Source of the DNA: a virus
Direction: 5' to 3' (one strand)
DNA length: 20,561 nt
Virus record (IMG/VR): IMGVR_UViG_3300010368_000156
Coordinates: 1 to 20,561 of that record
Below are positions 1-6,335 of this stretch, one piece after another; position 1 is the stretch's first letter; each line of letters starts with the position of its first letter. The translations under genes were made by a program, and so were the position numbers. The notes under the pieces were generated by a model, which was given only the letters and a program-made list of their open reading frames with translations, had not been told where the DNA came from and did no database searches.

Positions 1-80
1 GACATACCCACGATGGAACGGCCCTGATCAAACAGGTTGACCCCATCCACATAATGCAATATGGTCATAGAACACCTTAA
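1..80 (+). CDS. 3' end of an upstream gene (partial)
   Basis: The frame beginning at base 3 is open from the window edge to a TAA at 78-80, encoding about 25 residues that end in QYGHRTP. The stop lies 14 bases before the next start codon, the tight spacing typical of this region, so it is probably the C-terminus of a gene beginning outside the window. No family can be assigned from so short a piece, and a chance open frame is not excluded. Confidence 0.3.
   Translation, partial: HTHDGTALIKQVDPIHIMQYGHRTP
37..65 (+). promoter_or_regulatory. possible sigma70-type promoter
   Basis: TTGACC (37-42) is followed after 17 bases by TATGGT (60-65), a reasonable -35 and a weak -10 for the host housekeeping RNA polymerase. 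Transcription would begin near 72, just before the gene at 95. It overlaps the presumed end of the previous gene and rests on consensus matching alone. Confidence 0.2.
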
Positions 81-94
81 CCGGAGAATGTTCT

Positions 95-382
95 ATGACC
101 ATTTCTGTATCTGCCGAGTGGCGGCCAATCGAAGATCACCTTCCCGATAATCGGGAACCTATCATTGCGATCCACCGAATGTATGGCCCGATGACAATCA
201 AGTGGACGCCCGAGGCACTGGAAGGCTGCCCATGGGTGACCGCTGCTATGGATCATGCATGGCCCACCGAGGCATTTTCATATTTCATCCCGTTGACGGT
301 TCTACCCGACGAGCCGGAAGACTCCCGGGAACGCATCATGCCGCCCGGGGCATCATATGTCGAACGTGGAAGTTTCGATTGA
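95..382 (+). CDS. small DUF551-like protein (95 aa)
   Basis: This 95-residue soluble protein starts at ATG 95, 8 bases after a GGAG ribosome-binding site (83-86). The N-terminus reads EWRPIEDHLPDN, the C-terminal half has FSYFIPLTVLPDEP, and a Trp-containing stretch lies between. That layout (W-x-P-I-E near the start, a (F/W)-x-P-L-x-x-(L/P)-P-(D/E) ending) resembles the DUF551-type small proteins of phages and prophages. Their function is unknown. The similarity is read by eye and the protein is longer after the core than typical members. It is the first complete gene of the accessory run; no enzymatic motif is visible. Confidence 0.65.
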   Translation: MTISVSAEWRPIEDHLPDNREPIIAIHRMYGPMTIKWTPEALEGCPWVTAAMDHAWPTEAFSYFIPLTVLPDEPEDSRERIMPPGASYVERGSFD

Positions 383-435
383 CATGCACTTCTGGATCGG
401 ATACACTTCGACCATCAATTAAAACGAGGATTACC

Positions 436-651
436 ATGCTCAATTTTCTCATGAACAACTATGTCACCGCCAATAAATGTCTTATTGCATTTCATGTATT
501 GCTGATAACATTCCAGATCGTCCTGATGTTCATCAGCGGCTTTTCCGCCATGACAGTGATCGGATGTGCAATTGCTGTATTCGGCATCTGTGTTGCGCTC
601 GATAACATCCTCACATATCAGCTGAATAAATCCCTCGATTGGATGGGCTGA
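436..651 (+). CDS. small membrane protein (71 aa), two predicted TM helices
   Basis: The start is ATG 436, chosen because GAGGA lies at 426-430 and the open frame upstream of it has no ribosome-binding site. The 71 residues contain two hydrophobic segments (about residues 14-34 and 37-57, including FHVLLITFQIVLMFISGF and VIGCAIAVFGICVAL), a short polar N-terminus and a C-terminal tail NKSLDWMG. It is probably an inner-membrane protein expressed early after infection. No family is recognised, and with no lysis motif there is no reason to call it a holin. The next gene starts 2 bases after its TGA. Confidence 0.6.
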   Translation: MLNFLMNNYVTANKCLIAFHVLLITFQIVLMFISGFSAMTVIGCAIAVFGICVALDNILTYQLNKSLDWMG

Positions 652-653
652 TC

Positions 654-1019
654 ATGGCCTCGCTGTACGACACTGTACAGAATAGTCTGTCGAAAAGACA
701 CCTCCTCGGATACTGCACGCCCGATGATATCAGATATATCGTCAATGATATCGTGGCATGGGCCGATGCGATTAATGCATCTACGAGCCCGTACATCAGT
801 GAATGGATATATCCGAAAGATAATCACCCGGACACTTCCATGCTGATCGATGTGTACAAGATGTCAACTAAGGATATCCGTATCGGGATGCAATACAATT
901 CCGATACGGATCAATGGCGCCGCCCGGGAGAGCATCAGCTCGGCCTGACAAACTACAGCCCCGGTATATGGAACGATATCAAGTGGCGGTATTCTGAATT
1001 GAATTGGAGCGAACCATGA
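654..1019 (+). CDS. accessory protein of the WRY-ending paralog family, copy 1 (121 aa)
   Basis: The start is ATG 654, immediately after the previous stop. An upstream TTG in frame at 639 would overlap that gene and has no ribosome-binding site. The 121-residue acidic soluble protein begins MASLYDTV, has an I-V-x-x-I-V-x-W-A helix near residues 27-36, and ends with YSPGIWNDIKWRYSELNW. The genes at 1722 and 2065 share this architecture: an LYxxV start, a central (V/I)-x-x-W-A helix, a hydrophobic strand region and a terminal WRY(S/A). The three are probably diverged duplicates. No catalytic motif or known family is visible. Copies sit within 1.8 kb, interrupted only by the 1087 gene and a mini-gene, in the early-type accessory block. 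Confidence 0.7.
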   Translation: MASLYDTVQNSLSKRHLLGYCTPDDIRYIVNDIVAWADAINASTSPYISEWIYPKDNHPDTSMLIDVYKMSTKDIRIGMQYNSDTDQWRRPGEHQLGLTNYSPGIWNDIKWRYSELNWSEP

Positions 1020-1075
1020 AAATCGTTGACATTCCATATTCTCTACTGTATCACTCTAATTGTCGAAGCGATTAG
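1016..1075 (+). CDS. possible 19-aa mini-gene
   Basis: ATG at 1016 overlaps the preceding TGA as ATGA, and the frame runs 19 codons (MKIVDIPYSLLYHSNCRSD) to a TAG at 1073-1075. This TAG is itself part of TAGGAGA, which provides the ribosome-binding site of the next gene, the same stop-plus-SD fusion seen at genuine gene ends in this region (1651, 4901). The same interval also holds a good promoter match, so it may be a promoter and leader rather than a coding sequence. Confidence 0.25.
   Translation: MKIVDIPYSLLYHSNCRSD
1026..1054 (+). promoter_or_regulatory. candidate sigma70-type promoter upstream of the OB-fold gene
   Basis: A perfect TTGACA (1026-1031) is followed by a 17-base spacer and TATCAC (1049-1054), matching the -10 consensus at four of six positions. 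Transcription would start near 1061 and give a leader of about 26 bases before ATG 1087. The gap between the 654 gene and the 1087 gene is one of the larger ones in this run, consistent with an internal promoter. It overlaps a possible 19-codon mini-gene. Confidence 0.35.
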
Positions 1076-1086
1076 GAGATACCAAC

Positions 1087-1653
1087 ATGTCCAGAGATAG
1101 CGCCGCCTACCAAGCCGCCATTCAACACCGTATCGCTGTCAATGCCCGTAAGGGTCGCAAGGCACGCTGGATGACCGAGGATCGTGAAAAGCTGGTCGAA
1201 CTTATGGCCCGCTTCACTCCCAAAGATCACTTCATTGGCAAGATGTGGGGTGCGTATTGCCAGTGGGGATCGCTGACCGAAGGTCAAGAGGCTGCCACAT
1301 GGCGTGCGCTTGACAAGATGACTGATCGTGACGAGGCATACGCCAAGGCCAACAAGGAACTTGCGGATGTCTCCCGCTGGGTTGGCGAGCCAAAGGCCCG
1401 CATCCCGATGGTGCTTAAGATCATCAGCACGAACGATTTCCACGGCGCATACGGTTTCAGCCGTCTTCACAACTGCCGTGACGCCACCGGCAACTCGGTC
1501 GTCTACATCGGCACGGTTGAGATTGGCCACAAGGGCGATACCGTCCAGCTGATCGCAACCATCAAGTCACATGATGTCTATCGTGATGTGCGCCAGACCA
1601 AAATCACCCGGCCATCCAAGGTCGTCCTTATCCAAGACGCTGCGGCTGAATAG
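1087..1653 (+). CDS. predicted OB-fold nucleic-acid-binding protein (188 aa)
   Basis: The start is ATG 1087, with AGGAG at 1074-1078. The protein has two parts. Residues about 1-90 are basic and helical (RKGRKARWMTEDREKLVELM) and resemble a small DNA-associated helical region. Residues about 95-185 carry a pattern common in phage and bacterial proteins: a leading WVGEP, a central F-x-G-x-Y-G with a C-R-D-A-T-G-N hairpin, then IATIKSHDVYRDVRQTKITRP. This GxVK-H-x-x-Y-x-x-x-x-Q-T-x-x-T-R type ending fits an OB-fold strand set, so single-strand DNA or RNA binding is inferred. Arginine codons are nearly all CGT/CGC, unlike several small neighbours and similar to the gp32 gene, suggesting selection for high expression. 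The precise function is unknown. Confidence 0.6.
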   Translation: MSRDSAAYQAAIQHRIAVNARKGRKARWMTEDREKLVELMARFTPKDHFIGKMWGAYCQWGSLTEGQEAATWRALDKMTDRDEAYAKANKELADVSRWVGEPKARIPMVLKIISTNDFHGAYGFSRLHNCRDATGNSVVYIGTVEIGHKGDTVQLIATIKSHDVYRDVRQTKITRPSKVVLIQDAAAE

Positions 1654-1662
1654 GAGAATTAC

Positions 1663-1725
1663 ATGTTCGGAAGAGCAATCTTTGCCAGAAACGAATCGTC
1701 ATCATCGGAGTTCGAGCTGGCATGA
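1663..1725 (+). CDS. 20-aa mini-gene coupled to the next gene
   Basis: ATG 1663 has a strong ribosome-binding site (AGGAGA, 1652-1657, spacing 5), which overlaps the TAG stop of the preceding gene. The frame encodes MFGRAIFARNESSSSEFELA and stops at TGA 1723-1725, overlapping ATG 1722 of the next gene as ATGA. The 1722 gene has no good ribosome-binding site of its own, so translation of this mini-gene probably delivers ribosomes to it. The peptide is unlike any family I recognise. It could be a functional micropeptide or only a coupling device. Confidence 0.45.
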   Translation: MFGRAIFARNESSSSEFELA

Positions 1726-2075
1726 GCGACCGAGAGCTATACCTAGTCATCAAGGCTGCCCATGATATCTCGGTGCCAAGCCGTCATATATCGAAAGCAA
1801 CATGCGAGGCTATCGAGAATGCTGTTCTTAATTGGGCTGGCGTATTGGAGGAGCGGGAAGCACCCCAGATGGAATGGGCATCACCCGAGGACATGGAACC
1901 CGATATGACTCGCACGATTGACTTTCTGGACCTTGGGGACAATATAGTCTTTCACAAGTTTAGATTTGACTTTGCGGAATTACGCTGGGTACAGAAGCCT
2001 GATGTGGCCCAGACCGAGAAATACAGCCCGGGCCAATGGCCGAACTTGAAATGGAGATATTCAAATGTCGGATAG
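1722..2075 (+). CDS. accessory protein of the WRY-ending paralog family, copy 2 (117 aa)
   Basis: This 117-residue acidic protein starts MSDRELYLVIKAA, has a helix containing ENAVLNWA near residues 32-39, an M-E-W-A...E-P-D-M-T-R-T-I-D block in the middle, and ends EKYSPGQWPNLKWRYSNVG. The ending closely matches copy 1 (YSPGIWNDIKWRYS), and the M-W...D...IDxxxL core is shared with both neighbours. No catalytic residues or membrane segments are evident. Initiation probably depends on coupling to the mini-gene that stops at 1725. Its last 11 bases overlap the start of copy 3. The function is unknown. Confidence 0.7.
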   Translation: MSDRELYLVIKAAHDISVPSRHISKATCEAIENAVLNWAGVLEEREAPQMEWASPEDMEPDMTRTIDFLDLGDNIVFHKFRFDFAELRWVQKPDVAQTEKYSPGQWPNLKWRYSNVG

Positions 2076-2421
2076 CCTGTATGATGTAATCTTCGACTAT
2101 GTTGTCGAGAACCAGCACGCCGCCATGGACGTCACGGTCACGAAATACACCGATGGGCTACGGGATGCCGTCATTGAGTGGGCGAAGAGCGAAGATGCCG
2201 TCGCACCTGATGCCGATGACTATTCCGTGATGCAGTGCGCCGGAACATGGAGCTCCGGACGCCTACACGCCAAGACAACTAAGCGGGTTGATATTAAGGC
2301 GACTTCTGGATCGTTCTATATGGGCTGCGTCTATCGCAATGGGGTATGGAACGACACTCAGGGTAATCAATGCCACACATCGAACATCGACATGTGGAGA
2401 TATGCTGCTGTTCAAGCTTGA
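2065..2421 (+). CDS. accessory protein of the WRY-ending paralog family, copy 3 (118 aa)
   Basis: Start ATG 2065 lies inside the end of copy 2, with GGAGA about 7 bases upstream formed by the codons of copy 2's conserved ending. The 118-residue protein begins MSDSLYDVIFDYV, carries LRDAVIEWA near residues 32-40, then M-x-C-A-G-T-W, and ends NIDMWRYAAVQA. It is the most diverged of the three copies: the C-terminal YSPG is missing, there are two cysteines (in QCAGTW and GNQCHT) and one in MGCVY. No function is assignable. Its stop lies 45 bases before the endolysin gene. Confidence 0.7.
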   Translation: MSDSLYDVIFDYVVENQHAAMDVTVTKYTDGLRDAVIEWAKSEDAVAPDADDYSVMQCAGTWSSGRLHAKTTKRVDIKATSGSFYMGCVYRNGVWNDTQGNQCHTSNIDMWRYAAVQA

Positions 2422-2445
2422 CGCACGAACTGATCCGTGTATGCT
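2418..2445 (+). promoter_or_regulatory. possible promoter inside the endolysin leader
   Basis: TTGACG (2418-2423) and TATGCT (2440-2445) are separated by 16 bases, a plausible host-type promoter spanning the end of the previous gene. Transcription would begin near 2452, downstream of the left arm of the hairpin at 2434-2459, so such a transcript could not fold that hairpin. The match is moderate (five of six and four of six) and not supported by other data. Confidence 0.25.
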
Positions 2446-2459
2446 TAGATAAACACGGA
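2434..2459 (+). promoter_or_regulatory. hairpin masking the endolysin ribosome-binding site
   Basis: TCCGTGT (2434-2440) pairs with ACACGGA (2453-2459) over 7 bp, with a 12-base loop. The right arm contains the first three bases of GGAG (2457-2460), the ribosome-binding site of the endolysin gene at 2467. In transcripts reading through from upstream this would reduce initiation. T4 lysozyme gene e is known to use the same device on its early transcripts. Here it is an inference from sequence, and the stem is short. Confidence 0.4.
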
Positions 2460-2466
2460 GACTCCC

Positions 2467-3105
2467 ATGATCACAATCAAGAGCATCTATATCGACGCCG
2501 CAATCCTGACAGTCTCGTTTACTGGGGCGTGCCTGATTGCGCAGGGTATCTATCTGTCCACCCGTGTCGATGATCCGATCACGATTGATGTCCCCGCAAT
2601 CTCAATCGAAGTTGATATGGCACTCACCCCCACCACATACCCCATTGCTGAGCCGCCGAGCCTCCCTCCAATCGAGAGACCCATAATTCCGCTTATCATG
2701 AGTCATCCGGACACCACACCAGAGGAGCTTGCTGAGATCAACTGTCTGGCCCTGAATCTGTATCATGAGGCCAGAGGATCAACCTTTCGTGACAAAGTTG
2801 GCGTATCATATGTCGTGCTCAATCGAGTGGGGCGGGCTCGATATCCGAACACGGTATGCGAAGTCGTATATCAGCGAAATCAGTTCAGCTGGACCGGTGA
2901 CAGAATATCGGACACGGCATATGAACAGGACGCATGGGTGGAGAGCCTGATCATCGCCGAGGCTGTGTATAATGGCCGTGTGCTCGATCCAACCGGCAAT
3001 GCCACACACTATCATGCGACATACGTAAATCCTCGCTGGTCCCGCTATGGGTATGATGTCCGGCTGATCGGTGCACATCAATACATGAAAGTGAGACGCC
3101 CATGA
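2467..3105 (+). CDS. membrane-anchored endolysin, SleB/CwlJ-type cell wall hydrolase (212 aa)
   Basis: The C-terminal domain (about residues 85-208) matches the Hydrolase_2 (SleB/CwlJ) family of peptidoglycan hydrolases: LALNLYHEARG with the expected catalytic Glu101, VGVSYVVLNRV, YPNTVCEVVYQRNQFSW, the D-P-T-G-N-A-T-H-Y-H-A segment and a final IGAHQYM. Residues about 10-30 form a hydrophobic segment without a clear signal-peptidase site, and a Pro-rich linker (about 60-76) follows. It is therefore probably anchored to the inner membrane with its hydrolase in the periplasm (signal-anchor type endolysin). It would degrade the host wall at lysis. The gene stands in the accessory block, away from the late operon. 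The ribosome-binding site GGAG at 2457-2460 is partly enclosed in a hairpin. No holin or spanin gene is recognisable beside it. The stop overlaps the next ATG as ATGA. Confidence 0.88.
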   Translation: MITIKSIYIDAAILTVSFTGACLIAQGIYLSTRVDDPITIDVPAISIEVDMALTPTTYPIAEPPSLPPIERPIIPLIMSHPDTTPEELAEINCLALNLYHEARGSTFRDKVGVSYVVLNRVGRARYPNTVCEVVYQRNQFSWTGDRISDTAYEQDAWVESLIIAEAVYNGRVLDPTGNATHYHATYVNPRWSRYGYDVRLIGAHQYMKVRRP

Positions 3106-3761
3106 CCGTAACACATACCAATCTCGAATATACCACAAAGTTTTCGGCGGACCTTGCTGGACATCGCTATGATATCCGATCCGATCTCGATCTGTTTCGA
3201 TTGAAAGCCCGGTATCAAGAAGACCCTGTCATCACTGATGTCATAAACCAGATCGATCAGGCGCTTGTCAATATCATCCATGACACCATCGAGGCACTGC
3301 GGCGGACTTCGGAAGAGGATGCCCCATTGGTCCCATCGATCCATGAGTACCTTGAATACATGCGCACGGAAGCATACGACTTGGGCAAGACCGACGAGCA
3401 TGATGTTGCATACGATAGTGGATATAATGATGGCCGAGATCAAGGCGAGAAAGATGGATACGCTGACGGTAATGTGGTCGGCCTAGATGCCGGATACGAA
3501 GCCGGTTCCCGTGACGCATATGAGCCCGCCAAGGCCGAGGGATATGCAGACGGATTGCTTGACGGCGCTGAATATGCCCGGCTGCAACATGAACCGGATG
3601 TTGCGGCGGCATATGAAGAGGGCGTGCGCAATGCCGACAAGCGATCATTTATTGAGGGCCGATCCGAGGGTCTTTTGACCGGATATGATGAAGGCCATGC
3701 CGATGGACTGCAAGAGGGATTTGACAAGGGGTATAAAACCTGTGAAGATGACCGTACATAA
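3102..3761 (+). CDS. Gly/Tyr tetrad-repeat protein (219 aa)
   Basis: The protein starts at ATG 3102 in an ATGA overlap with the endolysin stop. Residues 1-100 are acidic and helical. From about residue 104 to the end there is a repeat with glycine or tyrosine every four residues, for example DSGYNDGRDQGEKDGYADG and later GYDEGHADGLQEGFDKGY, interrupted near 145-185 by a less regular stretch. Similar GYxxGxxxG runs occur in Yae1-like and other helical scaffold proteins, where they form extended helices that can pack on one another. The sequence gives no enzymatic motif. An oligomeric or scaffolding role is a guess. The context (after the endolysin) does not show that it takes part in lysis. 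Confidence 0.7.
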   Translation: MTVTHTNLEYTTKFSADLAGHRYDIRSDLDLFRLKARYQEDPVITDVINQIDQALVNIIHDTIEALRRTSEEDAPLVPSIHEYLEYMRTEAYDLGKTDEHDVAYDSGYNDGRDQGEKDGYADGNVVGLDAGYEAGSRDAYEPAKAEGYADGLLDGAEYARLQHEPDVAAAYEEGVRNADKRSFIEGRSEGLLTGYDEGHADGLQEGFDKGYKTCEDDRT

Positions 3762-3790
3762 ATCCTGTCATAGACAGAGGATACAAAATC

Positions 3791-4903
3791 ATGGCTCGTA
3801 AAAGAACCGACACCATCGCCACCAAGGACAAGGATCGCAAATACCATACGAAATATCTCGGCGAGGAGCCCGAATGGGATACCATGCCCGATGATGATAC
3901 TCGTAAGGTTGCGGTCATCGATGCCTTCAACTGGTATGCATATTTCTACCCAACGATTGAGGACTACAAGAACAACGTGCTTTCGCTGATCGCCCGGGAT
4001 GAGTTCCCGTATGCCGTCTCGGATGACGATGTCGATGGTATCCTCAAGCATCTCCCCCGTCTCCCTATTCGGGTCGGCAAGTATGGCCGGATGGTCGAGA
4101 GCGGTTGGGTCCTGTCTGACGAGGAGCTGAATACAATTGGCACCGACATTTCCGAGTTGATCGATTATGCCCGTGAAGAGTTGGCCAATGCTCCTGTTAT
4201 GACGCCCATTGTGCCGAGGAAGATCGTGTCGCCGACATCAAAGATGCTCGCCGAGCTTGATGCTCTGGAAGATGCATGGATGGACGGCAACAAGATGTCA
4301 TTTGATTTCGAGTCCCGGCTCGGAGTGACCAAGGAGACCAAGAGCAACCTTGCGGACATCATCGGTCCATGGGCAAAGAACCGCCTGATCGATTTAGAGG
4401 ACGACTGGATAGCCGATGCGTTTCCCTTTGGGGTGGCGGAGCGGAACAGACGTATCAAGGTCCTGCGGGGCATCCTTGACGGTGTGGAGGCATCTCTGGC
4501 GCCGAAGGTACGGAAGCCACGCCGGAAGAAGGTTGTGACACCCGAGATGCAGGCCAAAGGATTTGTCTGTCAGGCCGATGACCCGGAGACTGGCGTTAAG
4601 TCAATCAAGCCGGTCAAGATCATCGGAGCAACTCGGGCATTCCTGTACAATGCCAAAACCCGGCAGCTGACCGAACTGGTTGCGGAAGATGGGCAGTCAT
4701 TCAGCGGCAAGGGAATGGAAATCCTGAACGTCAACAAATCAAAGAGTCGGACAACCCGACTGCGAAAGCCTATTGACATGCTGGCTGTTGTATGCAATAA
4801 CGGTATTCGTAAGATTCATGCCGAGTGGAAGTGTCTCACCACCAAGGACACATTCGCAAATCCTCGGCTCAACCGCACAACCATTGTGCTCAAGGTATTG
4901 TAG
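3791..4903 (+). CDS. hypothetical protein (370 aa), basic C-terminal half
   Basis: Start ATG 3791 has AGAGGA about 9 bases upstream. This is the largest gene of the accessory block. Residues 1-45 are polar and charged. Residues about 40-135 have a helical region with FNWYAYFYPTIEDYKN and a later RMVESGWVLSDEEL. Residues 150-240 are helical and charged (LAELDALEDAWMDG; AKNRLIDLEDDWIADAF). A very basic linker near 240-252 (KVRKPRRKKVVTPEMQ) leads into a beta-rich C-terminal region (VKIIGATRAFLYNAKTRQLTEL, about 275-370). The basic linker suggests nucleic-acid or membrane contact. I recognise no family. It stands alone, flanked by short gaps of 29 and 8 bases. Confidence 0.75.
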   Translation: MARKRTDTIATKDKDRKYHTKYLGEEPEWDTMPDDDTRKVAVIDAFNWYAYFYPTIEDYKNNVLSLIARDEFPYAVSDDDVDGILKHLPRLPIRVGKYGRMVESGWVLSDEELNTIGTDISELIDYAREELANAPVMTPIVPRKIVSPTSKMLAELDALEDAWMDGNKMSFDFESRLGVTKETKSNLADIIGPWAKNRLIDLEDDWIADAFPFGVAERNRRIKVLRGILDGVEASLAPKVRKPRRKKVVTPEMQAKGFVCQADDPETGVKSIKPVKIIGATRAFLYNAKTRQLTELVAEDGQSFSGKGMEILNVNKSKSRTTRLRKPIDMLAVVCNNGIRKIHAEWKCLTTKDTFANPRLNRTTIVLKVL

Positions 4904-4911
4904 GAGATATC

Positions 4912-5076
4912 ATGAAATATTTGATCAATTGGATTCTGACAATGACATCCGGCACATTCCTGTATTACATCACCATGAAATACTGTGCCGAGACAGGTAA
5001 CTGGCTGGTGCTACCGTTTGTTATCATGGCCGTTTCATACCTGCAATGGTCCGGCTTCACTGGTGACCAGTCATGA
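4912..5076 (+). CDS. tiny membrane protein (54 aa)
   Basis: Start ATG 4912 has AGGAGA at 4902-4907, overlapping the TAG stop of the preceding gene. The 54 residues hold two hydrophobic stretches (about 3-23, LINWILTMTSGTFLYYITMKY, broken by one Lys/Asn, and about 30-46, WLVLPFVIMAVSYLQW) and a short polar tail. It is probably a small inner-membrane protein. No family is recognised. The stop overlaps the next start as ATGA. Confidence 0.6.
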   Translation: MKYLINWILTMTSGTFLYYITMKYCAETGNWLVLPFVIMAVSYLQWSGFTGDQS

Positions 5077-5462
5077 GTACGATCACAGTCCCGGCCAAAG
5101 AAGTATTTGAATTGGCCACAGCCGCATTGCGCAATGCCAATGCACATAGCGCAGCTCAGCGAGCTGCTCAGATCGATAAATGGACCGCCGAATTCTTGGC
5201 GGAACGCAGGTTCGGGTGGTTCATGAAACGGGTGCCGAAATACACCGAGGCCGGGGCAAGAGCCCGAGCCGAGGAATATGCCAATAATACAGGTGATTAC
5301 GATTTCACCATGTATTTACTTTCGGTCTATGCCGATGATCGATCCGCTCCGGCCATTCGATTGGCATCTGCCAGCCGCAATCACACCCACAGCATCATGC
5401 AGGTGTCAACGAGCGATATGGTGTATCTCAATCGATGGGCCAATCCCGGGAGTGTACCATGA
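5073..5462 (+). CDS. hypothetical Ala-rich helical protein (129 aa)
   Basis: Start ATG 5073 overlaps the previous stop (ATGA). The first 45 residues are Ala-rich and helical (VFELATAALRNANAHSAAQ), followed by a basic and aromatic stretch RRFGWFMKRVPKYTE and a second Ala/Glu helix, then a less ordered C-terminal third. There are no cysteines, no membrane segment and no recognised motif. It lies in a chain of four genes (4912-6073) coupled by ATGA overlaps or one-base gaps, so it is probably co-translated with the small membrane proteins on either side. Confidence 0.65.
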   Translation: MSTITVPAKEVFELATAALRNANAHSAAQRAAQIDKWTAEFLAERRFGWFMKRVPKYTEAGARARAEEYANNTGDYDFTMYLLSVYADDRSAPAIRLASASRNHTHSIMQVSTSDMVYLNRWANPGSVP

Positions 5463-5596
5463 ACACTACAGGCAAACTCCTGATGGTGGGATTCGCCGCC
5501 ATCTGCATATTTCTTTTCATGTCGGTGCGCTCCGGCATTGAAAACGGCCAGCTGGCCCACTATAACGGTCTGCTGCTTATCAAGGATTGTGAATAA
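5459..5596 (+). CDS. tiny single-pass membrane protein (45 aa)
   Basis: ATG 5459 overlaps the previous TGA as ATGA, and the frame runs 45 codons to TAA 5594-5596. The sequence has one hydrophobic helix (about residues 7-22, LLMVGFAAICIFLFMS) and a polar C-terminus ending in KDCE. The next gene begins one base after the stop. The continuous overlap pattern on both sides is the main support, because it is too short for family recognition. A lipid-attachment site is not evident. Confidence 0.55.
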   Translation: MNTTGKLLMVGFAAICIFLFMSVRSGIENGQLAHYNGLLLIKDCE

Positions 5597-5597
5597 C

Positions 5598-5882
5598 ATG
5601 TCATACATTGTCCTACCGTCCAGCATGGTCTATAAGATGTGCACGATTGCGCTCAAGGCCAAGCGAGAACTCATCCTGAACAATCTCGCCAAGGCGGGAT
5701 GGAGTGAGGCGTCAATGCCGTGGAAGCTTGCCAAGGCCGGGCTCAAGAAAGAGTTTGCGCCTATCACGAAGCTGCAATCAGCCTGCAGACTGGCCGAGAG
5801 CTGGATGCCAGACAGCCCGGTGCATGTGCACTGCGACGATCTCAGCCTGATCGAAGAGTGGGGGCGTGACCTAGTCCAATGA
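5598..5882 (+). CDS. hypothetical basic helical protein (94 aa)
   Basis: The start is ATG 5598, one base after the previous stop, which also sets the length. An upstream in-frame start would overlap the 45-aa gene. The N-terminal two thirds are basic and helical (YKMCTIALKAKRELILNN, then WKLAKAGLKKEF), and the C-terminal third is acidic with VHVHCDDLSLIEEWG. The charge split could indicate an interaction surface, but no motif identifies one. Its TGA overlaps the next ATG as ATGA. Confidence 0.6.
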   Translation: MSYIVLPSSMVYKMCTIALKAKRELILNNLAKAGWSEASMPWKLAKAGLKKEFAPITKLQSACRLAESWMPDSPVHVHCDDLSLIEEWGRDLVQ

Positions 5883-6073
5883 TCACCATCCTTATTATCT
5901 TGCTATTGATCGGTATCTGTGGTACAATGCTACTTGAGTTGATCCAGATTCTGGGGCCATGGATTCTTGGGGCACTGGCGGTCCTCACGATTATCGGCGT
6001 CATAATCAAGGCCGCTGACATTGCAATGTGGCTGTCCGATGCACTGGTGTCGGTAATCGAACGATTTGTATGA
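5879..6073 (+). CDS. tiny hydrophobic membrane protein (64 aa)
   Basis: The protein is almost wholly hydrophobic: residues 2-21 (ITILIILLLIGICGTMLLEL) and about 27-47 (PWILGALAVLTIIGVIIKAA) form two likely transmembrane helices, followed by a short amphipathic tail SDALVSVIERFV. It starts in an ATGA overlap with the gene before it. Small size and two helices would suit a holin or antiholin, but nothing specific shows this and the endolysin is 3 kb away. Confidence 0.55.
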   Translation: MITILIILLLIGICGTMLLELIQILGPWILGALAVLTIIGVIIKAADIAMWLSDALVSVIERFV

Positions 6074-6089
6074 CCAAAGAGGAATAATC

Positions 6090-6335
6090 ATGACCGCAGA
6101 GAATAGCATCATCAACAAACAGGCATTCCGGACAGAGGTTCTGGCCCGGGTGGCAGAGTTCAAGACCAATTATATCGATGCGGTGCTGCATGTGCTGGCC
6201 CGATATGGTCTGGACCCCGAGGATGGCGACCGTCTATTGGACGCCGCTATGCGTACCGCCATTGAGCGTGAGGCTGTGGCCCTGCGCATGGTAGAGGGCG
6301 ACGACAATTCGAGCCTCACGGGGCTTGTAGAGTGA
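6090..6335 (+). CDS. 33: late-promoter transcription co-activator, gp33-like (81 aa)
   Basis: The start is ATG 6090, with AGAGGA at 6078-6083. An upstream TTG at 6066 is rejected. The central part TNYIDAVLHVLARYGLDPED followed by LLDAAMRTAIEREAVALRM aligns with T4 gp33 (MSYLEATTAFLEENSIPETQ then an IIEKIQSEA helix), and with the shorter gp33 homologues of marine T4-like phages. In T4, gp33 binds the host RNA polymerase flap and links the late sigma factor gp55 to the sliding clamp gp45. This fits the TATAAATA promoters at 8653 and 18107/18126. In T4, gene 33 also lies just upstream of 59 and 32; here two small genes intervene. The protein is shorter than T4's 112 residues, and the assignment rests on motif and synteny. 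Confidence 0.6.
   Translation: MTAENSIINKQAFRTEVLARVAEFKTNYIDAVLHVLARYGLDPEDGDRLLDAAMRTAIEREAVALRMVEGDDNSSLTGLVE

Noticed and set aside
384-422. 12-codon frame between the first two genes
   Set aside because: No ribosome-binding site and no overlap with the stop before it; chance occurrence is likely.
639-653. TTG starts extending the genes at 654, 1087 and 6090
   Set aside because: The ATG starts have better placed ribosome-binding sites or gene-end spacing; the TTG extensions would overlap upstream genes or regulatory sequence.
2441-2452. TTAGATAA in the endolysin hairpin loop as a late promoter
   Set aside because: It matches TATAAATA at too few positions, while the three accepted late promoters in the window are exact.
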